Shown here: one piece after another, positions 7,425 through 15,248 of the stretch
Numbering within the stretch: the first letter of the stretch is position 1
How the letters are laid out: each line of letters starts with the position of its first letter
Assembly: GCA_964354135.1 (NCBI GenBank)
Contig: CAYGZA010000129.1
Coordinates: 1-16,454, forward strand
Source: CAYGZA01 sp964354135
GTDB lineage: Bacteria; Planctomycetota; Planctomycetia; Pirellulales; Thermoguttaceae
DNA: 16,454 nt
Direction: 5' to 3'
Made by a program: the position numbers and the translations under genes
Notes under the pieces: model-generated
What the model was told of the DNA's origin: nothing
The model's input: only the letters and a program-made list of their open reading frames with translations
Databases searched by the model: none

Positions 7425-8666
7425 TCAGGCGTCCGGCTCGCGGAGCACCGGCTCCATCACCTTGGTGTTCCGCTCCACGGCCAGCACGATCGTCCGCTGT
7501 TCCACTCCGTCGCCGCTGCTGGCCACGACCGGGAAGACCTGGCGGCGCTCCGGCAAATTGAAGCGGACCGAGAAAGTGCCGTCCGACCGCAGGCGGACCG
7601 GCTCTCCCCTGAGGGTCACCTGGGCATCGGGGCTGGTGACGCCGTTGACCACCAGCTCGGTGTCCAGATGGAAGGCGAAGTCCGGCCGGTTCGAACCCGG
7701 CCGCACCGCCGCGACTCCAAAGCGGGTCGTCATCGACGGCCCCATCGGGCGCCGCAGGCGCTCCTCGAAAAAGTCCCTTAAGTCGGAATGATTCCCCTGT
7801 TCGGAGTAGCCGCCGCTGAGGGCGTAGACACGGTCGAAATCCTCGGCCACCCCGGCCCAATTCCCGTCCATCGGCTTCAACGTGCCGACCGGCGGCGTGC
7901 TGACGACGTTGCTGCGGGTCAAGCAGACGAACTTCCCGTCCTCCGCCACGTAGCCGAGCTCGAGCTGGAAGCTTTTGGGCGGATTGTCCACGTCGACGTA
8001 CCAGTTGTTCACCCCGCCGTGGATGTCGATGTCGCGAGCCACTTTCCGCACGTTGCTGGTGGTTCCGTCGCGGACGACTTCCACGAGGCGCAGGATCGGC
8101 CGCGCCCCGTGCCAGTGCTGCCCGAGAGCGGCCCGGGCCCGTTCCACGCCCTGCCGCGTCAACTCCCAGTAGGCTTGGAGCCAATAAGGATCCCGGACCA
8201 TCACCACCAGGCGGTCCTTGGCGGCGGGATTGCCGTCGTCGCACGAAAAGTTCAGGGAAAGGTCTTTGGACTTGGCCAGCTTGGCCCGGATCTGAGTCAG
8301 CCGCCGCTCGGCGTGCGCCGAGCGCGGCTTGGAGGCGATCGTACGGCCGTTGCCCGCCTTGCCGAGCTTCTTGGCAGCGTGCTTGTTGGTCTCCCGGCCG
8401 TTCGAGCCCTTCTTCGCGGCCGGCGCATGCCCGCTCTTGAGATGGCGCGTCAGGGCGGCAGCGACGGAATGTTTGCCGTTCGAGCCTTTCTTGGACCCGT
8501 TCTTGGATCCGTTTTTGGATCCGAGCGCGGATCCCGCCTTGGCAATTCTTGCCAGGGCCCGGATCAACTCTTCCTTCCGCATGGAGTGCCAGCCCACGAC
8601 GCCTCTCCGCTTGGCAATGGCGGCCAGGTCTTTGACGGTGCGCGTCTTCAAATGTGCTACGCTCAT
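7425..8666 (-). CDS. DUF4912 domain protein with Rho-N/SAP-like N-terminus and basic repeat linker
   Basis: A 413-residue protein from the ATG at 8666, chosen because GGAGG stands 11 nt upstream; the frame opens at 8714. Residues 6-43 (TRTVKDLAAIAKRRGVVGWH then SMRKEELIRALARIAK) resemble the Rho N-terminal/SAP-like helix-turn-helix found in nucleic-acid-binding proteins. Residues 46-135 are a Lys, Gly, Ser, Asn-rich linker with tandem GSKNG units. Residues about 150-300 match DUF4912 (DRLVVMVRDPYWLQAYWEL, WYVDVDNPPKSFQLELGYV). The C-terminal part (338-400) looks like a beta-sandwich with VTLRGEPVRLRSDGTFSVRF. No catalytic motif is visible. Function is unknown; the basic linker and N-terminal domain suggest nucleic-acid binding (inference). 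A promoter-like pair with a perfect TATAAT lies about 200 nt upstream, giving a leader containing a hairpin. Confidence 0.85.
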   Translation of the reverse strand: MSVAHLKTRTVKDLAAIAKRRGVVGWHSMRKEELIRALARIAKAGSALGSKNGSKNGSKKGSNGKHSVAAALTRHLKSGHAPAAKKGSNGRETNKHAAKKLGKAGNGRTIASKPRSAHAERRLTQIRAKLAKSKDLSLNFSCDDGNPAAKDRLVVMVRDPYWLQAYWELTRQGVERARAALGQHWHGARPILRLVEVVRDGTTSNVRKVARDIDIHGGVNNWYVDVDNPPKSFQLELGYVAEDGKFVCLTRSNVVSTPPVGTLKPMDGNWAGVAEDFDRVYALSGGYSEQGNHSDLRDFFEERLRRPMGPSMTTRFGVAAVRPGSNRPDFAFHLDTELVVNGVTSPDAQVTLRGEPVRLRSDGTFSVRFNLPERRQVFPVVASSGDGVEQRTIVLAVERNTKVMEPVLREPDA

Positions 8667-8677
8667 CACGGCACGTA

Positions 8678-8682
8678 CCTCC
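8678..8682 (-). promoter_or_regulatory. Shine-Dalgarno GGAGG of the DUF4912 gene
   Basis: GGAGG on the minus strand, 11 nt before the ATG at 8666. It decides between this start and the longer open frame beginning at 8714. Confidence 0.75.
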
Positions 8683-8777
8683 GGGGGACCGGATGCGTCG
8701 GGGGCCGACGGCATTCGGCAGCAGGTCGGTCAGTGGCAGCGCGTCGTCCTTGACCCGGAAATAGCGCCCCTCCTGGC

Positions 8778-8795
8778 GCGGCTCTCCAGAGCCGC
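8778..8795. repeat. Tight palindrome in the DUF4912 5' leader
   Basis: GCGGCTCT, CC, AGAGCCGC: a perfect palindromic stem (7 bp with a 4-nt loop is more realistic). It would fall within the leader RNA of the DUF4912 gene. It resembles short dispersed palindromes of G+C-rich genomes; copy number cannot be judged from this window. Confidence 0.5.
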
Positions 8796-8868
8796 CTTAC
8801 GGCGTTCCCCGTTGTGGGCAGGCACACTCTCAACACCTTGGGCAGGGCGGGAAACCCCGTCGGTACTG

Positions 8869-8897
8869 ATTATAGTAACCCTATCGCTTGGACGCAA
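8869..8897 (-). promoter_or_regulatory. Sigma-70-like promoter for the DUF4912 gene
   Basis: On the minus strand TTGCGT (8897-8892), 17 nt, then a perfect TATAAT (8874-8869). Predicted start near 8862, leaving a leader of about 195 nt before the ATG at 8666. Inference from consensus only. Confidence 0.5.
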
Positions 8898-9104
8898 TAA
8901 GCGGTTCATCGTGTTCTGTTTGCACACCAATCGACAAAGTCGCCATATCTGTTTGGGGCAACAAGACTTGCAACATCAAACCAGTGCGAAAAACGAGAAT
9001 CGAAAAGCCCTACCTGAATAAGCACTACGGCGTACCGCGATTCCCCCGAATGGCGTGGTACTCCGCGCCCCCGTTGGAGAGCCTCTGCACACTGGCGCAT
9101 GCGG

Positions 9105-9133
9105 TTGCCCATGGGGTTCCCGCGAAGTATACC
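9105..9133 (+). promoter_or_regulatory. Upstream candidate promoter of the atp operon
   Basis: TTGCCC (9105-9110), 17-nt spacer, TATACC (9128-9133); four of six matches to each sigma-70 element. It is about 58 nt upstream of a second, better candidate. Confidence 0.35.
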
Positions 9134-9162
9134 CAATTGAGTGCCATGAGTATCGGAGTCGG

Positions 9163-9191
9163 TTGACCGCCGTGGACGAGGCGGATAGACT
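9163..9191 (+). promoter_or_regulatory. Main candidate promoter of the atp operon
   Basis: TTGACC (9163-9168), 17-nt spacer, TAGACT (9186-9191); five and four of six matches to sigma-70 consensus. Predicted transcription start near 9198, leaving a leader of about 30 nt before the GTG of the first atp gene. Confidence 0.5.
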
Positions 9192-9226
9192 GACTCGGTT
9201 TTCAGGTAGCCAGGTACGTTCCGTCC

Positions 9227-9487
9227 GTGGCGAACCTCCCTCCAGACCGCTCACCCGTTTCCGTGGCTTGGGCGCGGGCTTCCCAGGTGACGACGATCTC
9301 GCTGGAGATGGTGGTACCCGTCGTGCTGGGGTACTTTGCGGACCAATGGTTGAAGACCGGGCTGGTCTTCATGGTAATCGGCGCGATCGCGGGCCTCTGT
9401 TCCGGGATGCTGAGCTTGCTTCGGTTCGCCGGCTCGCTGGATCGGGATACCAAGAAAGGGGGCAAGGACGGGAACCCGTCCCCCTAA
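9227..9487 (+). CDS. atpZ: AtpZ-like accessory protein of the F-type ATP synthase operon
   Basis: An 86-residue membrane protein with two helices (about 25-45, SLEMVVPVVLGYFADQWL, and 47-69, VFMVIGAIAGLCSGMLSLL) and a Lys-rich C-terminal tail. The GYFADQWL after the first helix and the glycine-rich second helix match the AtpZ/ATPase_gene1 pattern. In other bacteria AtpZ and AtpI are accessory to ATP synthase, with suggested roles in assembly or divalent cation transport; the exact role here is unknown. It is the first gene of the operon, about 30 nt after a predicted start site. The start is GTG with only a weak upstream AGG, so the N-terminus is moderately certain. Confidence 0.75.
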   Translation: MANLPPDRSPVSVAWARASQVTTISLEMVVPVVLGYFADQWLKTGLVFMVIGAIAGLCSGMLSLLRFAGSLDRDTKKGGKDGNPSP

Positions 9488-9515
9488 GTAGTGGAGTAGT
9501 GGAGCGATACGACGG

Positions 9516-9956
9516 ATGATGGCTCGGCTGGCTGCAATCCGGGGCTGGACCGTTTGGCGCCGGCAACTTGTGCTGGCGGCTGCGGTCCTGGGGGCTTGGG
9601 CTGTCGTTGCGCCGGTGGCTTGGCATCTCCTCGGACCCTTGGGACCGACAGCGGCTGCCGTAGCGGCTGCCTGCTGCTGGGCCGGCGCCGCCGCGGCGCT
9701 CGGCGCCGTCGAACTCCTCGGCGGACCATTCGCGGGTCTGCCGGGCCTCTTGGTAGCCATGGCGATGCGGATGGGAATTCCGCTGGGAGCGGGGCTCTTG
9801 GTCCATCTCCAAAACGGGGCCTTGGCAGCGGCGGGCCTGTTGTATTGTCTGGCGGCGTTCTATCCGGTGACGCTGGCGGTGGAAACGGCCCTCTCGCTTC
9901 CGCCGGCCGCCGGTCCGGCGCACTCGTCGAAGGGGTCCGGGAAAGGAATGCCCTGA
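9516..9956 (+). CDS. atpI: AtpI-like four-helix membrane protein of the atp operon
   Basis: A 146-residue integral membrane protein with four hydrophobic helices (about 18-40, 44-68, 76-96 and 102-125), with a conserved-looking MAMRMGIPLGAGLL around the third. Size, topology and position between the AtpZ-like gene and atpB fit ATP synthase subunit I (AtpI), which assists c-ring assembly in some bacteria. Similarity is mostly topological, so the symbol is tentative. The start is ATG 9516 or the adjacent ATG 9519, after GGAG at 9501-9504. The stop lies 3 nt before atpB, so translation is probably coupled. Confidence 0.65.
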   Translation: MMARLAAIRGWTVWRRQLVLAAAVLGAWAVVAPVAWHLLGPLGPTAAAVAAACCWAGAAAALGAVELLGGPFAGLPGLLVAMAMRMGIPLGAGLLVHLQNGALAAAGLLYCLAAFYPVTLAVETALSLPPAAGPAHSSKGSGKGMP

Positions 9957-9959
9957 ATC

Positions 9960-10772
9960 ATGGAAGTGGACGTCTCCAGGGCCGCCGCACACGTCGAAGA
10001 TGCCAGGGTCTTCGAGTTCCCCTTCGGATTGGAGTGGGAGATCCCACAGGTCTTCGGCAGGCACTTCCCGATCACCAAGTTCATGATCCTGGAACTGGTG
10101 GCGGTCCTTCTCATGCTGCTCATTTTCGTCCCCCTGTCGCGGCACGTCGCCGGGGGAAGGCCGGCGCGGGGCCGCTTCTGGAACATGTTCGAAATGGTCC
10201 TCGTGTTCATCCGCGACGAGATGGCCCGGCCGGCCATCGGGCGCCACGACGCCGATCGCTTCCTGCCGTACCTGTGGAATGCCTTCTTCTTCGTCCTGTT
10301 CTGCAATCTATTGGGGTTATTGCCCTGGGCCGGCTCGCCGACGGGGGCCTTGGCCGTCACGGCCACCTTGGCGGTGATGACCTTCGGCACGGTGGTCGGC
10401 GCGGGGATGCTCAAGTTCGGCCCGGTGAAGTTCTGGACGGGCCTGGCGCCGCACATGGAGCTTCCTTTGGCGATCGGGATCTTCCTGAAGCCGATGATCC
10501 TGGCGATCGAGATCCTCAGCTTGTTCATCAAGCACATGATCCTGGCCATCCGTCTGTTGGCCAACATGTTTGCCGGGCACTTGGTGCTGGCGGTGATCCT
10601 GCTCTTTACGGTGATGTTCGCTCACCATTGGGCCTGGTACGGCGTGATGCCGGTCAGTGTGCTCGCGGCCTCGGCGCTGTGCCTCTTGGAGCTGTTGGTG
10701 GCGTTCTTGCAGGCGTACATTTTCACTTTCTTGTCGGCATTGTTCATCGGCATGGCGATGCACCAGCACTGA
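9960..10772 (+). CDS. atpB: F0F1 ATP synthase subunit a
   Basis: Membrane stator subunit that forms the two proton half-channels against the c-ring; 270 residues. The essential arginine is Arg198 in IRLLANMFAGHLVL. The last helices carry LLELLVAFLQAYIFTFLSAL, with Gln251 at the position of the conserved C-terminal Gln. Further family marks are LWNAFFFVLFCNLLGLLP (105-122) and ELPLAIGIFLKPM. About five or six membrane helices are visible. The start ATG lies 3 nt after the preceding stop. No Na+-specific feature was recognised, so proton coupling is assumed. Well-conserved and normal for the family. Confidence 0.97.
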   Translation: MEVDVSRAAAHVEDARVFEFPFGLEWEIPQVFGRHFPITKFMILELVAVLLMLLIFVPLSRHVAGGRPARGRFWNMFEMVLVFIRDEMARPAIGRHDADRFLPYLWNAFFFVLFCNLLGLLPWAGSPTGALAVTATLAVMTFGTVVGAGMLKFGPVKFWTGLAPHMELPLAIGIFLKPMILAIEILSLFIKHMILAIRLLANMFAGHLVLAVILLFTVMFAHHWAWYGVMPVSVLAASALCLLELLVAFLQAYIFTFLSALFIGMAMHQH

Positions 10773-10807
10773 GGGTGCGGCCGCCTGTCGCCCATAACGT
10801 TGCGAAA

Positions 10808-10811
10808 GGAG
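10808..10811 (+). promoter_or_regulatory. Shine-Dalgarno deciding the atpE start
   Basis: AAAGGAG ending at 10811, 9 nt before the GTG at 10821. It supports GTG 10821 over the TTG at 10800 that opens the frame. A strong site fits the high copy number needed for subunit c. Confidence 0.75.
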
Positions 10812-10820
10812 ATCGTTCAC

Positions 10821-11135
10821 GTGAACAAAACAGCGAGAATTGTCCTGCTGTGTGTGGCTTTGTTGCTGGTCGCCTCGCCTGCGCTGGCGCAGGGGACCGG
10901 AACCGGCACTCCCTCCGGCTCCACGCCCCTGATTTCCTTCGGCAGTGCCTTTGCGGCCGGGTTGATCATCCTCGGGGCGGCTTACGGCATCGGCCGGATC
11001 GGGTCCACGGCCGTCGACAGCATGGCCCGGCAGCCCGAGGTCGCCGGCAACATCCAGACGGCGATGATCATCTCCGCGGCGCTGATCGAAGGGGCCACCT
11101 TCTTCGCCTTGATCGTCTGCCTGGCACGGCAGTGA
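10821..11135 (+). CDS. atpE: F0F1 ATP synthase subunit c with N-terminal signal-like extension
   Basis: Forms the rotating c-ring; 104 residues. Two helices: the first with GAAYGIGRIGSTAV (52-65), then the polar loop ARQPE (69-73), and the second with SAALIEGATFFALIVCL, where Glu90 is the proton-binding carboxylate. The residue after Glu90 is Gly rather than Ser or Thr, and helix 1 lacks the Gln of Na+ rings, so H+ coupling is favoured. Before the mature region is a hydrophobic segment ending SPALAQ (19-24), which looks like a cleavable signal peptide; most bacterial c subunits lack this. The start is GTG 10821 because of the good ribosome site. The stop overlaps a possible atpF ATG by one base (TGATG). 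Confidence 0.96.
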   Translation: MNKTARIVLLCVALLLVASPALAQGTGTGTPSGSTPLISFGSAFAAGLIILGAAYGIGRIGSTAVDSMARQPEVAGNIQTAMIISAALIEGATFFALIVCLARQ

Positions 11136-11164
11136 TGGCTCCTCGAAGAAGAGAGTACCCGCAG

Positions 11165-11881
11165 ATGTTGGTGCGAATCGTTCGAGCCTCGGTGATCGTC
11201 GCTCTGGCGGCGATGTGGATCGGCGTCGCGGCGGCGGCCGACCCGCCCGCCTCCCCGACCGGTCATGGCGGAGCACCTCCCGCCGAGCCCTCGACTACGG
11301 GCCATGCGGCCGGCCAAGGCGGGTCGTCCCACGGCGGCGGCAAGGGCGAGATCGACCCCCTGGGCCTCGGCACGCCCGAAAAATGGAACGCGCAGAAAGA
11401 CCTCGCCCTGTGGACTGGGGCCGTCTTCCTGGTCTTCTTTGCCATCCTGTGGAAATTCGCCTGGAATCCCCTCGCGCGCGGGCTGGATGCCCGCGAGCAG
11501 CGGATCGCCGACCAGATCGGCCAGGCGCAAGCCAGCAACGAGGAGGCCCGGCGGCTTCTGGGCGAGTACCAGAAGAAGCTCGCCGCCTCGGAGGCGGAAG
11601 TCCGCGAGATCATCGAGCAGGGCCGCCGCGACGCCGAGCAGGTCGGCCAGCAGATCCTCCAGAAGGCGAAGGCGGAAACGGAGGTCGAGAAGCAGCGGGC
11701 CTTGCGGGAGATCGAGGTGGCCACGGCCGGGGCGATCAAGGAGCTGGCCGAACAGAGCGCCACCTTGGCCGTCGGATTGGCCGGGAAGCTGGTCCAGGCG
11801 GAAATCGACCCCAAGACCCACCGCCGCCTGATCGAGCAGGCGGTGGCCGATTTCGGCAAAGTCGAGCCGAGCAAGAACTAA
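11165..11881 (+). CDS. atpF: F0F1 ATP synthase subunit b
   Basis: Peripheral stalk subunit joining F0 to the delta and alpha subunits; 238 residues from ATG 11165. The N-terminus is a signal-like hydrophobic segment (LVRIVRASVIVALAAMWIGV to AAAAD), followed by a Gly, His, Ser-rich stretch of about 45 residues, then the membrane helix LALWTGAVFLVFFAILWKF and the typical start of the stalk WNPLARGLDAREQRI. The remainder is a long charged helix (GQAQASNEEARRLLGEYQKK onward). An ATG at 11135 overlapping the atpE stop is an alternative start but lacks a ribosome site; AGAGAG precedes 11165. The signal-like extension and linker make it longer than standard b subunits, as also seen in the neighbouring subunit c. 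Confidence 0.95.
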   Translation: MLVRIVRASVIVALAAMWIGVAAAADPPASPTGHGGAPPAEPSTTGHAAGQGGSSHGGGKGEIDPLGLGTPEKWNAQKDLALWTGAVFLVFFAILWKFAWNPLARGLDAREQRIADQIGQAQASNEEARRLLGEYQKKLAASEAEVREIIEQGRRDAEQVGQQILQKAKAETEVEKQRALREIEVATAGAIKELAEQSATLAVGLAGKLVQAEIDPKTHRRLIEQAVADFGKVEPSKN

Positions 11882-11912
11882 CTCAAACCGCAAACGGCGG
11901 TGATGGATTGAC

Positions 11913-11960
11913 CACAAAGACACGAAGAACACAACGCCTTTGCGTCTTCGTCCCTTTGTG
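11913..11960. repeat. Imperfect 16-nt inverted repeat between atpF and atpH
   Basis: CACAAAGACACGAAGA (11913-11928) and TCTTCGTCCCTTTGTG (11945-11960) are reverse complements at 13 of 16 positions with a 16-nt loop. The CACAAAG...CTTTGTG form is one I know from dispersed intergenic repeats in several phyla. It occupies almost half of the 105-nt gap, and atpH after it has no visible Shine-Dalgarno. Confidence 0.65.
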
Positions 11961-12593
11961 ACTCAGCTACAGTTTCACGATTACCAGTGATGTCCAACGA
12001 TCGCACAGTACGAGACGCCCAACTGGCCGCCGAAATGGCGCCCGACATCGGCGCAGAGCACATCGCCGCCGTCTATGCCGAGGCGCTCTTTGGCGCCGCG
12101 GAATCCGCGGGCCAGACCGAGGCCGTGTTGGACGAGCTGGACGATCTGGTGGTCGAGGTCCTCGACGCGTTCCCCGGGTTCGAGCAGGTCCTCGCTTCCG
12201 GCCAGGTCTCCCACGAGGAGAAGGTGGGCGTCCTGGACCGCGTGCTGGAGGGCCGTGCCTCCCGCACGATGCTCAACTTTCTCAAGGTCGTATCCCGTCA
12301 CGGGCGGCTGGACTGCCTGCGGGCGACCCGCCGCGAGGCCCGGGAGTTGTACGAGAAGACGCGCGGCCGTGTCCGCGTACACGTGACCACTGCCGCCCCC
12401 GTAGACGACGCGTTGGTCGAGCGGATCGTCTGCGGAATCCGCCCGCTGCTGGACGGCGAGCCGGTGCTCCAGCGGACCGTCGATCCCAAGCTCATCGGCG
12501 GGATCGTGGTCCGCGTCGGCGACACCGTCTACGACGGCTCCGTCGCCGCCCAACTGGAGGGCCTGCGGCAGCAAATGATCCACAGGAGTGCCC

Positions 12594-14129
<1,536 letters not shown>

Positions 14130-14133
14130 GAAA

Positions 14134-14182
14134 GGATGACGGATGAAGGACCAATGACCAAGGACCAATGACCAAGGAGTAA
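14134..14182 (+). repeat. Purine-rich heptad repeat tract after atpA (7 units)
   Basis: Seven 7-nt units in exact phase: GGATGAC, GGATGAA, then alternating GGACCAA and TGACCAA twice, then GGAGTAA. It starts 4 nt after the atpA stop. The reverse complement TTGGTCA of one unit occurs twice in the next tract. Such heptamers resemble the short tandem heptanucleotide repeats described in cyanobacteria, including a TTGGTCA class. Confidence 0.8.
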
Positions 14183-14212
14183 CATGACCGTCGTTTCCCT
14201 TGGTCATTGGTC
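14163..14212 (+). other. Perfect 15-bp inverted repeat in the atpA-atpG gap
   Basis: GACCAATGACCAAGG (14163-14177) and CCTTGGTCATTGGTC (14198-14212) are exact reverse complements with a 20-nt loop. The RNA stem would form between atpA and atpG and would place the AAGGAG of the small ORF partly in the stem. No T-run follows, so termination is unlikely; RNase III processing or stabilisation is possible (inference). Confidence 0.75.
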
Positions 14213-14237
14213 ATTCTCCCTGAACCCCGAACCCTGA
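14184..14237 (+). CDS. Possible 17-codon leader ORF upstream of atpG
   Basis: ATG at 14184 preceded by AAGGAG with a 4-5 nt spacer, reading MTVVSLGHWSFSLNPEP to a TGA at 14235-14237. It lies inside the repeat region and has the only good ribosome site in the atpA-atpG gap. It could be a leader peptide that loads ribosomes for atpG, a relic of an older atpG ribosome site displaced by repeat growth, or chance. No similarity is claimed. Confidence 0.3.
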   Translation: MTVVSLGHWSFSLNPEP

Positions 14238-14296
14238 CCCCTGGCCCCTGACCCCTAGCCCCTGATCCCTGGCCCCTAACCCCTGACCCCTGCTCC
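14200..14296 (+). repeat. Heptad repeat tract ending exactly at the atpG start codon
   Basis: Two TTGGTCA units (14200-14213) lead into a C-rich run of 7-nt units in unbroken phase. From 14220 to 14296 there are 11 units of a CTGACCC consensus, with variants such as CTGGCCC, CTAGCCC, CTGATCC and CTAACCC, and the last unit abuts the ATG at 14297. The tract leaves no room for a purine-rich ribosome site before atpG. Confidence 0.85.
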
Positions 14297-15178
14297 ATGG
14301 CCAAAGCCCGAGCCCTCGATCGACGCCGCAAATCGATCCGCAACATCCGCAAGATCACGCGGACGATGGAGCTGATCTCCACCGCGCGGTTCAAGCGGGC
14401 GATGGACCGCGCGCTGGCCGCGGCCGACTATACGCGGCGGATCACGGCCCTGGTCGGGCATCTGGCGAAAAGCGGCTTCGAGGTCGCTCACCCGCTCTTT
14501 GAGAAGCGGGAACCGATCCGCCACGCCACGCTCCTGGTCCTGGCGGCCAATCGCGGGTTCTGCGGCGGCTACAATTCCGGCGTCTTGCGCCTGGCCCACG
14601 CACACTGGACCGCCCTGGCGGCGCAAGCCTCGGAGTCGCGGCTGGAGGTTTCGGGCAAGCGCGGGGTGTCGGGCCTTCGTTTCCGCGGAGTGAAGCCGCA
14701 CGAGCGATTTACCCATTTCGAGGACAAGCCGGCGCTGGAGGAGGTCGAGGTCCTGGCCAACCGCTACCTGGACGATTTCCGGGCCGGCCGCACGGACCGC
14801 CTGGACGTTGTCTACACGAAGTTCGAGAGCCTCGGCCGGCAGCGAGCCGCGGTGGAGACTCTCTTGCCGGTGACCGGTCTGGAAAGCGCCCGTCGAGAAG
14901 ATGAGCCGACCGTCCCGACGCAGTACGACTTCCTCCCCTCGGCTGCAAGCATTCTCGATGAGGTCGTGCCGACCAGCTTCAAGGTGCGATTGTTCAAGTG
15001 CTTCCTCGATGCGGCGGTGAGCGAGCAGATCACCCGGATGATGGCCATGAAGGCCGCCACCGAAAACGCCGACACGATGATCGGCAGCCTGACCATGACC
15101 TATAACCGCGCCCGGCAAGGCCAGATCACCTCCGAGCTGCTTGAGGTGATCGGCGGCGCCGAGGCGATGAATCAATGA
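14297..15178 (+). CDS. atpG: F0F1 ATP synthase subunit gamma
   Basis: Central rotor shaft linking the c-ring to the catalytic head; 293 residues, near usual length. The N-terminal helix is RRRKSIRNIRKITRTMELIS (9-28), the middle has LLVLAANRGFCGGYN (78-92), and the C-terminal helix has AVSEQITRMMAMKAATENAD then TMTYNRARQGQITSELLEVI, all strongly conserved. The start is secure because the protein begins at the expected family position, yet the DNA before it is a C-rich heptad tract with no Shine-Dalgarno. Translation could depend on the upstream small ORF, on coupling to atpA, or on an unstructured leader. Downstream, instead of atpD, comes a repeat-flanked four-helix-bundle gene. Confidence 0.97.
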   Translation: MAKARALDRRRKSIRNIRKITRTMELISTARFKRAMDRALAAADYTRRITALVGHLAKSGFEVAHPLFEKREPIRHATLLVLAANRGFCGGYNSGVLRLAHAHWTALAAQASESRLEVSGKRGVSGLRFRGVKPHERFTHFEDKPALEEVEVLANRYLDDFRAGRTDRLDVVYTKFESLGRQRAAVETLLPVTGLESARREDEPTVPTQYDFLPSAASILDEVVPTSFKVRLFKCFLDAAVSEQITRMMAMKAATENADTMIGSLTMTYNRARQGQITSELLEVIGGAEAMNQ

Positions 15179-15186
15179 TTGACGAT

Positions 15187-15221
15187 GGCAAATTGCAAAT
15201 TGGAAAATGCAAATCGCCGAT
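15187..15221 (+). repeat. Left A+T-rich heptad repeat flanking the four-helix-bundle gene
   Basis: Five 7-nt units in phase just after the atpG stop: GGCAAAT, TGCAAAT, TGGAAAA, TGCAAAT, CGCCGAT. The orientation is opposite to the right-hand tract, whose units are TTCAATT and TGCAATT. The segment 15193-15214 is reverse complementary to 15704-15725 at 19 of 22 positions. Confidence 0.75.
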
Positions 15222-15239
15222 GGGTAGGTCTTGTCCCTT

Positions 15240-15246
15240 GGAGGTG
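15240..15246 (+). promoter_or_regulatory. Strong Shine-Dalgarno of the four-helix-bundle gene
   Basis: GGAGGTG two nucleotides before the ATG at 15249 as written, with the GGAGG core 4 nt upstream; the spacing is short but the match is the best in the operon. It decides ATG 15249 over the TTG at 15231. Confidence 0.65.
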
Positions 15247-15248
15247 AC

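Larger units (their letters stand above)
8667..9226. other. Divergent intergenic region between the DUF4912 gene and the atp operon (about 560 bp)
   Basis: No convincing gene, tRNA or other RNA gene was seen. It holds the DUF4912 Shine-Dalgarno, a tight hairpin (8778-8795), a minus-strand promoter candidate (8869-8897) and two plus-strand promoter candidates (9105-9133 and 9163-9191). The part from about 8900 to 9060 is less G+C-rich than the flanking genes and holds nothing I can name. Confidence 0.7.

Noticed and set aside
8700..9226. tRNA or small RNA gene in the divergent intergenic region
   Set aside because: No cloverleaf or T-loop sequence was found on reading both strands; only promoters and a short palindrome are supported.
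9554..11881. A 775-codon open frame on the plus strand running through the atpI-like gene, atpB and atpE
   Set aside because: Only its 3' part is real (atpF from 11165). The upstream part is Arg/Gly-rich shadow translation of atpI, atpB and atpE in another frame.
14134..14296. CRISPR-like array
   Set aside because: Units are 7 nt and contiguous with no unique spacers, and no cas gene is in the window.
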